23,084 nucleotides of DNA from Parafilimonas sp. (GTDB lineage Bacteria; Bacteroidota; Bacteroidia; Chitinophagales; Chitinophagaceae), in NCBI GenBank assembly GCA_025927795.1, contig JAICKT010000018.1, positions 1-23,084 of the forward strand, read 5' to 3'. Below are positions 8,830 to 16,683 of this stretch, piece by piece. The stretch's first letter is position 1. Every line of letters begins with the position of its first letter. Under the pieces are notes generated by a model. It saw only the letters and a list, made by a program, of their open reading frames with translations, was not told where the DNA came from and did not search any database. Both the position numbers and the translations under genes were made by a program.

Positions 8830-9288
8830 AAGTAGATTTTGATGGTGAATGAAAACGGATAGCTAATTTTAATTTCATTATTTACATCCTGAATTAAATG
8901 AACGTTTTTAATGAAGAGAATTGTTGTAATATAAAAATGAAAGACATGAACTTTTTATAAGACTTTAATTTTTACCTGTATGCTGCTTCACTTATATTGG
9001 TTATAAAATTTTTTTGCGCGATGAAGTTAATTGGGTTATTACTTTACTTAAGTTGTTGCGCATATGTGCAAAAAAACTTTATTGCCTTTTGTTTAATTCA
9101 TTAATCTGCACTCATAATTTATTTTACTCATTGCATATTCTCACAAGCTTCATCATGCTTAGGTCGAATTCATTCATCGCATAATTATGTTTATAAGTAT
9201 TCGTAAATTCGGCACTCATTCACTAAGCCTCTCTGGCCTCATTTACTCACGTAATAACGTTTGTCAAAGGTGTTCGTGAATGCTCCTG
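8830..9288. other. 459-base intergenic region between lysS and susC
   Basis: No gene of normal size is seen. It should hold the end of the lysS transcript and the promoter of susC, both read on the minus strand, but I found no convincing TAnnTTTG box or intrinsic terminator. Notable pieces are a near-palindrome TGCGCATATGTGCA (9057-9070) and complementary arms TTTTTTTGC (9009-9017) and GCAAAAAAA (9068-9076). There is also a 27-codon plus-strand reading frame (9021-9104), and an 18-codon minus-strand frame (8822-8878) that overlaps the susC start. The 9121-9288 part holds loosely repeated ATTCGTAAATTCG-like words, reminiscent of degenerate intergenic repeats. Confidence 0.5.
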
Positions 9289-10824
9289 CTAAGCTTCATC
9301 TGTTCTTCGCTCCGGTCGCATTTGCGGAAACAATAAAACATCTTGTATTGAAGATTGATTTGTCATTAACATACATAACCTGTCAATGCCAATACCAATT
9401 CCACTTGTAGGGGGCATACCATATTCAAGCGCTCTTAAAAAATCTTCATCAATAAACATTGCTTCTTCATCTCCGCGTTCCATTAAGCGGGATTGTTCTT
9501 CAAATCTTTCACGCTGATCAATCGGATCGTTTAATTCACTGTAAGCATTTGCGAGTTCTTTCCCGTTAATCATCAGCTCAAATCTTTCTACCAAACCTTG
9601 CTTACTTCTATGCTTTTTTGTGAGCGGGCTCATTTCAACAGGATAATCAATAATAAATGTTGGCTGAATAAACTTGTCTTCTGCTTTCTCACTAAAAATA
9701 GCATCAATCAATTTTCCTTTGCCCATCGTTTCATCCGCTTCAATATTTAATTGTTTGCAGACATCAATCAATTTTGCTTCATCCATTTCGCTTACATCAA
9801 AACCAGTATGTTCTTTAATAGCATCATAAATTGTAATGCGTTTAAATGGTGTTTTAAAGCTGATAGTGGTTTCGCCAACTTTCACTTCAGTTGTTCCGTG
9901 TAATGTCAATGCAATTTTTTCAAACAACTGTTCTGTTGTTTCCATCATCCAGAAATAATCTTTGTATGCAGTGTACCATTCAAGAATTGTGAATTCGGGA
10001 TTATGTGTTCTGTCCATTCCTTCATTTCTAAAATCACGACTGAATTCATACACCCAATCGAAACCACCAACAATCAATCTTTTTAAATATAACTCATTTG
10101 CTATGCGCAGATACAAAGGAATATCCAAAGCATTGTGATGTGTAACAAACGGTCTTGCCGCAGCACCACCGGGAATCGGTTGCAACACAGGCGTATCAAC
10201 TTCTACTGCACTACGCTCATTTAAAAATGCACGCATTGCATTTATCATTTGCGTGCGTTTTAAAAAAGTATTTTTTACTTCGGGATTAACAATTAAATCA
10301 GCATAACGCTGGCGATAACGAAATTCCGGATCAGTAACTTCATCATAAACATTTCCTTCTTCATCGCGCTTTACAACGGGTAATGGTTTTAACGATTTTG
10401 TAAGCAGCGTAAAACTTTTTGCATGAATAGAAATTTCTCCTGTGCGTGTTATAAAAACAAAACCTGTTACGCCAATAATATCACCCAAATCAATTAAATG
10501 TTTTATTACCTCATCAAACAAAGTTTTGTCTTCGCCTTCACACACATCATCTTTCCGCACATACAATTGAATAATGCCTTTACTATCCTGAATCTTAATA
10601 AAAAAAACTTTGCCTCTATCAGTCAAGCTCATTATTCTGCCGGCAACACAAACATTGCTGAACTGTTCTTTAGTTTCTTCTGAAAACAATTTTTTTATAT
10701 CAGCAGAATAATGTGTTACAGGATAAAGCGGCGCAGGATACGGATTGATATTTAATGCTTTTAATTTATCTAATTTATTTCTGCGGATTATTTCCTGCTC
10801 TGATAATTGCTGGCTCATATTCAA
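9289..10824 (-). CDS. lysS: Lysyl-tRNA synthetase, class II
   Basis: The 511-residue enzyme charges tRNA-Lys with lysine using ATP in the cytoplasm. An N-terminal OB-fold anticodon-binding domain covers about 58-145. The class II catalytic core starts near 185 with FLKRTQMINAMRAFL. Motif 2 FRNEGMDRTHNPEFTILEWY is at 265-284, and motif 3 GIGIGIDR is at about 475-482 before the DVLLFPQMRPE ending. Length is typical of bacterial LysS. Translation could start at Met1 or at Met3, six bases downstream; the sequence does not decide. It is divergent from the Rieske oxygenase gene, with 82 bases between them. Confidence 0.97.
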   Translation of the reverse strand: MNMSQQLSEQEIIRRNKLDKLKALNINPYPAPLYPVTHYSADIKKLFSEETKEQFSNVCVAGRIMSLTDRGKVFFIKIQDSKGIIQLYVRKDDVCEGEDKTLFDEVIKHLIDLGDIIGVTGFVFITRTGEISIHAKSFTLLTKSLKPLPVVKRDEEGNVYDEVTDPEFRYRQRYADLIVNPEVKNTFLKRTQMINAMRAFLNERSAVEVDTPVLQPIPGGAAARPFVTHHNALDIPLYLRIANELYLKRLIVGGFDWVYEFSRDFRNEGMDRTHNPEFTILEWYTAYKDYFWMMETTEQLFEKIALTLHGTTEVKVGETTISFKTPFKRITIYDAIKEHTGFDVSEMDEAKLIDVCKQLNIEADETMGKGKLIDAIFSEKAEDKFIQPTFIIDYPVEMSPLTKKHRSKQGLVERFELMINGKELANAYSELNDPIDQRERFEEQSRLMERGDEEAMFIDEDFLRALEYGMPPTSGIGIGIDRLCMLMTNQSSIQDVLLFPQMRPERRTDEA

Positions 10825-10834
10825 TTTATAATTT

Positions 10835-10864
10835 CAAATTTACAATTGAGAAGCGGCAAATATA
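10835..10864 (-). promoter_or_regulatory. Candidate promoter -7 boxes for lysS
   Basis: Two minus-strand matches to the Bacteroidota -7 element TAnnTTTG lie upstream of lysS. TAAATTTG is at 10835-10842 and TATATTTG at 10857-10864. A -33 TTTG at the standard distance of about 19-21 bases is not seen for either, so which one is used, if any, is open. Confidence 0.35.
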
Positions 10865-10883
10865 AGTGAACAAAAAATCAACC

Positions 10884-10891
10884 TATCTTTA
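10884..10891 (+). promoter_or_regulatory. Candidate -7 box for the Rieske oxygenase gene
   Basis: TATCTTTA matches TAnnTTTG at all but the last position and lies 15 bases before the ATG at 10907, implying a very short leader. No clear -33 element is seen. Confidence 0.25.
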
Positions 10892-10906
10892 AAGCAAAAC
10901 AGTTTT

Positions 10907-11989
10907 ATGGCTGAATTTTTTATTGATCCGGATATTTCAAAAGCCAAAACCATCAATACAGATTTTTATACAGAGCAAAAATTTTATGAAGCCGCGAAAG
11001 AAAAAATCTTTGTTTCATCATTGCAGTTTATTGGCGATACTGATTTAGTAAAAAATCCAGGCGATACTTATCCGTTTACGCTGCTTGAAAATTATTTAGA
11101 TGAACCATTACTGCTTACAAAAGATAAACAAAATAAAATTTATTGTTTAAGTAACGTGTGTACACATCGCGGAAATTTGATTGTGTACGAGCCTTGCAAA
11201 CTGAACCAGTTAAAATGCCGTTACCATGGCAGATTGTTTTCGATTGATGGAAAATTTATTTCAATGCCGGAATTTAAAGAGGTTGAAAATTTTCCTACAG
11301 AAGATGATAACCTGCATCAATTGCAACTAAACAATTGGGGCAAATTATTATTTACAAGCTTAAATAATGAATACAAGTTTGAAGATTTTTTTGGGGAAAT
11401 GATGCAACGAATGAAATGGTTTCCGGTTCATCAGCTTCAATTTAAAAAAGAATTATCTGCCGATTATTATGTAAACGCAAACTGGGCTTTGTATTGCGAA
11501 AATTATTTGGAAGGTTTTCATATTCCTTTTGTTCATGCAGGCTTAAACCAGGTGCTTGATTTTGGCGAATACACAACAGAAGTTTTTCGTTACAGTAATT
11601 TGCAGTTGGGTGTTGGCAAAAAAGGAGATGTATGTTTTGAGCTGCCGCAAACTTCACCCGATTATGGAAAAGAAATAGCTGCTTATTATTTTTGGGTTTT
11701 TCCAAACATGATGTTTAATTTTTATCCCTGGGGTTTATCAATAAATATTGTAGAACCGCTCGAAGTAAGTAAATGCCGTGTGCGTTTTCTTACCTATGTG
11801 AGTGATGAAAGTAAATTTGGACAAGGTGCAGGCAGCGGTTTAAATACAGTTGAGTTAGAAGATGAAGAAGTAGTGCAAAATGTGCAGAAAGGAATTCGTT
11901 CAAGATTTTATAAATATGGAAGATATTCGGTTAAACGGGAACAAGGCACACATCATTTTCATTCTTTAATTGCTAAGTTTATGCAATAA
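10907..11989 (+). CDS. Rieske-type non-heme iron oxygenase, alpha subunit-like
   Basis: The 360-residue protein belongs to the ring-hydroxylating oxygenase alpha / choline monooxygenase-like family. The Rieske [2Fe-2S] ligands are clear: CTH gives Cys85 and His87, and CRYH gives Cys104 and His107. The mononuclear iron site follows in NYLEGFHIPFVH with His205 and His210. The third ligand is probably Asp319 in LEDEEVVQNVQKG. Such enzymes insert oxygen into aromatic rings or cleave C-N bonds of quaternary amines, using electrons from a separate reductase. No reductase, ferredoxin or beta subunit is adjacent, so partner and substrate are unknown. The gene is monocistronic: it is divergent from lysS and closed by a strong terminator. 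Confidence 0.92.
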   Translation: MAEFFIDPDISKAKTINTDFYTEQKFYEAAKEKIFVSSLQFIGDTDLVKNPGDTYPFTLLENYLDEPLLLTKDKQNKIYCLSNVCTHRGNLIVYEPCKLNQLKCRYHGRLFSIDGKFISMPEFKEVENFPTEDDNLHQLQLNNWGKLLFTSLNNEYKFEDFFGEMMQRMKWFPVHQLQFKKELSADYYVNANWALYCENYLEGFHIPFVHAGLNQVLDFGEYTTEVFRYSNLQLGVGKKGDVCFELPQTSPDYGKEIAAYYFWVFPNMMFNFYPWGLSINIVEPLEVSKCRVRFLTYVSDESKFGQGAGSGLNTVELEDEEVVQNVQKGIRSRFYKYGRYSVKREQGTHHFHSLIAKFMQ

Positions 11990-12017
11990 AAAGGTTCTGC
12001 AATTGCAGAACCTTTTT
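11988..12017. terminator. Bidirectional intrinsic terminator
   Basis: A perfect 13-bp inverted repeat has arms at 11988-12000 and 12005-12017 around an AATT loop. Its core is GGTTCTGC/GCAGAACC, flanked by A runs on the left and T runs on the right. It therefore has the GC stem plus T tract on both strands. It overlaps the last bases of the oxygenase stop codon and lies 20 bases from the end of the converging barrel gene, so it should serve both. Confidence 0.92.
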
Positions 12018-12037
12018 ATTGTTATGTATTCCCTTGA

Positions 12038-12619
12038 TTATTTCATGTCATTTGATATCTTATTTGCTGTTGCTCTGCCTGGCAAATAAATCTGGAAACC
12101 TAAACCGAGATTCAAATTACTTGTAGAAGTTGTATTACCAAAGCCTACATTTTCATTAAACTTCAATAATGTTTCAAATGCTATATTTTTTGTAATGAAA
12201 TAAGCGTAACCGGGTCCGATGCCTAATCCCAAACCATTTGTAGAGTTACCACCTTTAGTATTATCGCCTTCAAAGCCAGCATTGCCTTCAAAAAACCAAC
12301 GGCCTGCTCTTAAAATATTTACTTTAGGATCGTTCACATAATACCTTGCTAACGCGCCTACACCATATCTTGTGTAAGTATCATAATCCTTAGCTGTTTC
12401 TAAATGAAAGTTAACATAAGCGCCTACAGCAAGATTACTGTTTAACATCCAGGCTCCTTTCGGAGATAAATCAATAGTCGTATGGGAACCTTTCTTTAAT
12501 CCGATATTAAAATTTGCAACGTCAGCACCAACTATTGCATTTCCTCTTTCAAGTTGTGCATTAGATTTTTCAACTCCTAATAAGCATAATACAACTAATG
12601 CAGCGAAAATCTTTTTCAT
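12038..12619 (-). CDS. Small outer-membrane beta-barrel protein
   Basis: The 193-residue protein has a signal peptide that should be cleaved after SNA, before Gln22. The mature part is rich in alternating hydrophobic and polar segments with many glycine and aromatic residues, for example AVGAYVNFHLETA, YGVGALARYYV and LNLGLGFQIYL. This pattern fits an 8-stranded barrel of the OmpW/OmpA-barrel type found widely in Bacteroidota. The strand pattern ends at FQIYL, with a polar tail of about 16 residues after it. The exact role is unknown. It is transcribed alone, with the bidirectional terminator downstream and an 83-base upstream spacer containing a direct repeat. Confidence 0.8.
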   Translation of the reverse strand: MKKIFAALVVLCLLGVEKSNAQLERGNAIVGADVANFNIGLKKGSHTTIDLSPKGAWMLNSNLAVGAYVNFHLETAKDYDTYTRYGVGALARYYVNDPKVNILRAGRWFFEGNAGFEGDNTKGGNSTNGLGLGIGPGYAYFITKNIAFETLLKFNENVGFGNTTSTSNLNLGLGFQIYLPGRATANKISNDMK

Positions 12620-12665
12620 AAATTAATTTTTGTTTTTCAAGATTGTTTTTATTTAGTGTTTGCTG

Positions 12666-12692
12666 CATGCCATTTGTTAAATACCATGCCAA
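12666..12692 (-). promoter_or_regulatory. TGGCATG direct repeat / sigma-54-like -24 element
   Basis: On the minus strand TGGCATG occurs at 12685-12691 and again at 12666-12672, 19 bases apart start to start, about 50-75 bases before the barrel gene. The upstream copy reads TTGGCATG, close to the sigma-54 -24 element TTGGCACG. The expected -12 GC, which should fall near 12677-12678, is AA instead. It is therefore either a degenerate sigma-54 promoter or a tandem operator. Confidence 0.3.
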
Positions 12693-12702
12693 AACTTATT
12701 AA

Positions 12703-13953
12703 CTAATCAAGAAGTGTTTGCGATTCGTCTTCCAATAAATTTAAATTTACCGCATCGGAGCCCGCGATGCCTTCAACAGAACCTTTAATATGCGCAGCAT
12801 TCAGCAACACTTTTTCCAATTGTTTTTCTCTGGCCTTCCATAACTTTTCCATCGCATCACGTTCTCTTTGAATACTTATTTTCATACTCAAAAATCCTTC
12901 CCGAATTGCTTTCCACTGTTCACTGAATTCACGACCGGTTAAATAATCATACAACATGTGCATTTTATCCCCCTTATTTTCCTGGCTTCTTGCGAGTTTA
13001 AAAATTTCCATAATGCTATTACGTAAAACAGTTGCAAGACTTCTCACTTCAGCAAATGTGCAGATATATACACCATCTTTTTCACCAAAACGCTCCATAT
13101 CTTTCGGCAAAGTTTGTGTAACGATAACAGCAAGATCAGCACCCTGGCTGCGCATATCTGATTTTAATTTATCAATCCAATCTGCAGAAAAACTTGCAGT
13201 GCGCTTACTTTCATAAATAATTTTTCCGCATTCATTGCCATAAGGATTACATACAGTTTGAATACAATCAGCTCCACGCACACCTTTGCCCACCGGAACA
13301 ATTTTATCATGCGGGAAGGTGTGATGCAAAATATTTTCAAGTAATAATTCCTGTACTTCGCCTTGCAACTGCATGCTGCCCTGTTCTGCTTTGCGCTTCA
13401 TTTGTTCAGCCAGTTTTATTTGATCTTCAAGTTGCTTTTCTTTTTCAGCTAACCGCAATTGAAAATCATTTTGAAGCTGTTCAATTTTCTGCGCTTCTAT
13501 CTTCCTTATTTCCGTTGAAAGTTTTTCTCTTTCCTCATTTAATTTTTTATGAAGATTAATTTCGAGTTCTTCTTCCCTACGCTTTATGTTTTGTTCTTTC
13601 TGCAAAAACTCTAATTCTTTTCTGCGAGCTTCCTTTAATTTCTCTTCATTATCTGCAACAGATTGCTGCAATAATTTTAATTGATTTTCAAAATCGGCGC
13701 TTAAAGATTTTCTTATGGATGATTCAAGATCGGTTTGCATTCTTTTCTTTTCATCAGTCAGGCGCTTATTTAATTCGTCATCTTTTGCACGTAGTTGTTT
13801 TTCAAACAAAGATTCTTTTTGTTTGAAGTCTTCCTCTTTTTTTTGCTGCCACTCTTTCATTTGTTGCCGCAATTGTTTTTGCAATTCATCTCGTATAGCA
13901 TCATTCGGCTCGAATTCATTACCGCAACCCGGGCATTTAATCATTGTCGTCAT
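12703..13953 (-). CDS. DUF2130 coiled-coil protein, possible PD-(D/E)XK nuclease
   Basis: The 416-residue protein starts with a short zinc-ribbon-like piece, CPGC at 7-10. A long charged coiled coil follows at about 20-195, rich in K, E and Q. The DUF2130 domain covers about 200-390. Conserved-looking residues are Asp229 in GVRGADC, then Glu248 and Lys250 in IIYESKRT, then SADWIDKLKSDMRSQGADLAVIVTQ. The spacing D...ExK with an upstream Glu in a helix matches the PD-(D/E)XK nuclease pattern, so a DNA-processing role is plausible but inferred. The tail after 340 is helical. Only one CxxC is present, so a full zinc site would need another partner. The start could also be Met4 at 13944. It is divergent from the amidase gene. 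Confidence 0.85.
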   Translation of the reverse strand: MTTMIKCPGCGNEFEPNDAIRDELQKQLRQQMKEWQQKKEEDFKQKESLFEKQLRAKDDELNKRLTDEKKRMQTDLESSIRKSLSADFENQLKLLQQSVADNEEKLKEARRKELEFLQKEQNIKRREEELEINLHKKLNEEREKLSTEIRKIEAQKIEQLQNDFQLRLAEKEKQLEDQIKLAEQMKRKAEQGSMQLQGEVQELLLENILHHTFPHDKIVPVGKGVRGADCIQTVCNPYGNECGKIIYESKRTASFSADWIDKLKSDMRSQGADLAVIVTQTLPKDMERFGEKDGVYICTFAEVRSLATVLRNSIMEIFKLARSQENKGDKMHMLYDYLTGREFSEQWKAIREGFLSMKISIQRERDAMEKLWKAREKQLEKVLLNAAHIKGSVEGIAGSDAVNLNLLEDESQTLLD

Positions 13954-14079
13954 ATTTAACTCAGTTTTACGGCGTAAAAATAAAACTAAATTTTTTAGGA
14001 ATTATTTTTAACCGGCAGGAAAGATTTCAACAGTCACATTTTTGCTTTTAATTATATTTAACTCATTAATTTTTTGAAA

Positions 14080-15690
14080 ATGCAAAGAAGAAAATTTTTA
14101 AAGAATACATCTGCTGCAGGTTTATCATCAATCTTAATTGCAGGAAATAGCGTAATTGCACAAACCGAAAAGAAAAATATTCCAACAGATGAATTTGAGT
14201 TAAATGAAGTAACAATTGACATGCTTCAACAATATATGCAGTCAGGAAAATATACTTCGCGCAGGATTACTGAAATATATTTAAAACGCATTGCAGCTAT
14301 TGATAAAAACGGACCAAAGTTGAATGCAATTATCGAATTAAATTCTGATGCATTATCCATTGCCGACGCGATGGATGCAGAACGTAAAGCAGGAAAACTA
14401 AGAGGATCGATGCATGGAATTCCTGTGTTGATCAAAGACAATATTAATACCGGAGATAAAATGATGACAACTGCCGGCGCAAGTGCATTAGAAGGAAATC
14501 ATGCGGCAAAAGATGCATTTATTATTCAGCAATTAAGAAATGCAGGTGCAGTTTTATTAGGAAAAACTAATTTAAGTGAATGGGCGAATTTTCGTTCTAC
14601 GCGTTCATCAAGCGGATGGAGCAGTCGCGGCGGGCAAACAAGAAATCCATATATTTTGGAAAGAAATCCTTCGGGTTCAAGTTCGGGCTCAGGCGCTGCT
14701 GTTTCTGCTAATTTATGTACAGTTGCTATCGGTACAGAAACAGATGGCTCTGTTGTTTCACCTTCATCTGTAAATGGAATTGTTGGCATAAAACCAACAG
14801 TTGGTTTATTAAGCAGAAGCGGAATTATTCCTATCTCTTCTACACAAGATACTGCAGGACCAATGGCAAGAACTGTTAAAGATGCGGCAATTTTGTTAGG
14901 CGCTTTAACAGGTGTTGATGATGCGGATGCTGTTACAAAAAATAGTGATGGAAAATTTTTGAAAGATTATACTCAAGGTTTAAATATAAATAGTTTGCAA
15001 GGCAAACGCATTGGAATTGAAAAAGCTTTTCTTGACGGCAACAAACAAATTGTTGATGTATACAAAACAGCAATAGATGTGCTGAAAAATCAAGGTGCAA
15101 CTATTGTTGAAATAGAATTGCAAAAAGCTTTGAGTGATATGGGTAACGCAGAATTTTTGGTATTGCAATATGAGTTTAAAGATGGCGTGAATAAATATCT
15201 TTCAACTGCAAATGCAAAAGTAAAAACGCTGAAAGATGTAATTGATTTTAATAAACAAAATGAAGCGACAGCAATGCCATTTTTTAAACAGGAAATTTTG
15301 GAAATGTGTGAAGCAAAAGGAGACTTAAACAGCAGCGAATACAAAGAAGCATTAAGCAAAACATTAAGAACGCGTTTGATAATTGACGACATTATTTCCG
15401 ACAATAAACTTGATGCAATCTGCGGCGTAACAAATGGCTTATCGTGGTGTATTGATTTAATTAATGGTGATTATGATACAGGGTTTTCTTATTCAACAGC
15501 AGCGGCAATGGCAGGTTATCCGCACATAACCGTACCTATGGGAGTGGTGCATAATTTACCAATCGGTTTATCTTTTATTGGTGGGGCATATACTGAAGCA
15601 CAAATTATTTCGCTTGCTTATGCGTATGAACAGGCAACTAAAAAAAGAACCGCACCATCTTTTATAAAAACAAGTATTCCTGAAATTTGA
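14080..15690 (+). CDS. Amidase-signature enzyme with Tat-type signal peptide
   Basis: The 536-residue protein belongs to the amidase signature family, serine hydrolases that cleave amide bonds. The catalytic lysine is Lys119 in LIKDN. The cis-serine lies in NPSGSSSGSG at 197-206, and the nucleophile is Ser224 in GTETDGSVV. The N-terminus MQRRKFLKNTSAAG has a twin-arginine motif followed by a hydrophobic stretch and SVIAQ, suggesting folded export to the periplasm. I chose the ATG at 14080 because it opens directly on the Tat motif; a TTG two codons earlier is possible but unnecessary. Substrate is unknown. It is not GatA-like in context, since no gatB or gatC is near and it is exported. The start is 126 bases from the divergent DUF2130 gene. 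Confidence 0.93.
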   Translation: MQRRKFLKNTSAAGLSSILIAGNSVIAQTEKKNIPTDEFELNEVTIDMLQQYMQSGKYTSRRITEIYLKRIAAIDKNGPKLNAIIELNSDALSIADAMDAERKAGKLRGSMHGIPVLIKDNINTGDKMMTTAGASALEGNHAAKDAFIIQQLRNAGAVLLGKTNLSEWANFRSTRSSSGWSSRGGQTRNPYILERNPSGSSSGSGAAVSANLCTVAIGTETDGSVVSPSSVNGIVGIKPTVGLLSRSGIIPISSTQDTAGPMARTVKDAAILLGALTGVDDADAVTKNSDGKFLKDYTQGLNINSLQGKRIGIEKAFLDGNKQIVDVYKTAIDVLKNQGATIVEIELQKALSDMGNAEFLVLQYEFKDGVNKYLSTANAKVKTLKDVIDFNKQNEATAMPFFKQEILEMCEAKGDLNSSEYKEALSKTLRTRLIIDDIISDNKLDAICGVTNGLSWCIDLINGDYDTGFSYSTAAAMAGYPHITVPMGVVHNLPIGLSFIGGAYTEAQIISLAYAYEQATKKRTAPSFIKTSIPEI

Positions 15691-15776
15691 TATTATCATT
15701 CCTGTTAAAAGAGTTCAGTTAAAAAAATTTGGATATTTTAAGTACAGTATTTGTAACTGTTAATTAAAATAATTAT

Positions 15777-16055
15777 ATGGATAACCGACAAAAATTAGAA
15801 GCAATTGAAAAAATGATACGTGAGCTGGAAGATGCTAAAAACAGCCAGGCTTCACTATTAAAAAAGATTGCACAGATTGACGCCGACAATATTAATACCA
15901 GCATTGATATTTTGGATAAAGGTTTAGGGGATATATATGAACATGCTGATGCAAGTATTGAAAGCCTGAACGGATTAACAGAGAAATTGCAAACATATCG
16001 CGATGAATTTATAAAAAAATATAAGCTGGATGAACCTGAAGAAGTTCAGTCGTAA
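15777..16055 (+). CDS. Small helical protein of unknown function
   Basis: The 92-residue protein is soluble, has no signal peptide, and is almost all predicted helix with heptad-like spacing, for example KLEAIEKMIRELEDAKN and ASLLKKIAQI. It ends in an acidic tail, DEPEEVQS. I do not recognise a family. It lies 86 bases after the amidase on the same strand, and a hairpin follows its stop. It uses the same codon and base composition as its neighbours, and the ATG at 15777 is the natural start. It could be a small adaptor or a scaffold protein. It is probably a real gene because it is complete and bounded by a terminator. Confidence 0.7.
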   Translation: MDNRQKLEAIEKMIRELEDAKNSQASLLKKIAQIDADNINTSIDILDKGLGDIYEHADASIESLNGLTEKLQTYRDEFIKKYKLDEPEEVQS

Positions 16056-16060
16056 AATAA

Positions 16061-16085
16061 AAGAGAGTGTACATAACATTCTCTT
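16061..16085. terminator. Hairpin between converging genes
   Basis: Arms at 16061-16069 (AAGAGAGTG) and 16077-16085 (CATTCTCTT) pair over nine positions with one G-T wobble around a 7-base loop. The complement of the A-rich 16053-16062 gives a T-rich tail for minus-strand transcripts. The T run on the plus strand is weaker. It lies between two converging genes and probably stops both. Confidence 0.65.
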
Positions 16086-16102
16086 CTTAATTTGTATTGC
16101 TG

Positions 16103-16645
16103 TTACAATCCTGATACAATCTTACCAAGCTCTTTCATAGCTTCCCCACTTTCGCCATACTCTATAACACGTCCAACTTCTTTTCCATCTTTCATCACAA
16201 TAAAAGTAGGCACATCTATAAGATGAAATGTTTTGTTCAGGTTATCGAAAGTGGTTTTAGCATTATCAACACCAATAAGAGTAATGCTGCTGTCTGCATA
16301 ACCTGCAGCATCTGTAAGACGATAAAATTGTGGCAATAAATTTTGCGTATCAGGGCACCATGTTCCTGCAAAAATGAGCATTTGAAAATCGTTTGCATGT
16401 TGTTTAAAAGCAGACACAGCACCTGCATCAGGCTTACCAAGTTTATAATTTTTATTGAACCAGTTAAAAGAAGTATCGTTTTGTATATCGGCTCTTGATA
16501 TCAGTCCGCGTAAAACTTTTCTTCCTTTTGTATCATAACTTGTTTGATATGCATGAAAAGGTGTTGAGGATTTGCTTACAGCATTTTGCGTTTTGCACGA
16601 AATAAAACTTATAATAATTATACTAAACAGCGCTAATTTTTTCAT
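16103..16645 (-). CDS. Thioredoxin-fold lipoprotein with a single active-site cysteine
   Basis: The 180-residue protein has a lipoprotein signal with lipobox FISC, predicting lipidation at Cys17. The thioredoxin-like domain spans about 75-175. It shows the strand FQMLIFAGTWCPDTQ, a second strand ITLIGVD and the cis-proline motif DVPTFIV with Pro146. The active site reads Cys97-Pro-Asp-Thr100, so the second cysteine of the usual CxxC is replaced by Thr. It could act as a monothiol reductase, a peroxiredoxin-like enzyme or a redox-inactive chaperone. It would sit in the periplasm, on either membrane. A 17-base palindrome lies about 40 bases upstream. Confidence 0.85.
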   Translation of the reverse strand: MKKLALFSIIIISFISCKTQNAVSKSSTPFHAYQTSYDTKGRKVLRGLISRADIQNDTSFNWFNKNYKLGKPDAGAVSAFKQHANDFQMLIFAGTWCPDTQNLLPQFYRLTDAAGYADSSITLIGVDNAKTTFDNLNKTFHLIDVPTFIVMKDGKEVGRVIEYGESGEAMKELGKIVSGL

Positions 16646-16683
16646 GTGTGAATGTTGATTGTTTAATTACCACATGGAATTTG

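Noticed and set aside
9121..9288. Possible tandem or CRISPR-like repeats in the region downstream of lysS
   Set aside because: Words such as ATTCGTAAATTCG and GTTCGTGAATG are only loosely alike and unevenly spaced, with no repeat-spacer regularity.
14074..14079. TTG start two codons before the amidase ATG
   Set aside because: The ATG at 14080 gives a proper Tat signal, so the rarer start is not needed.
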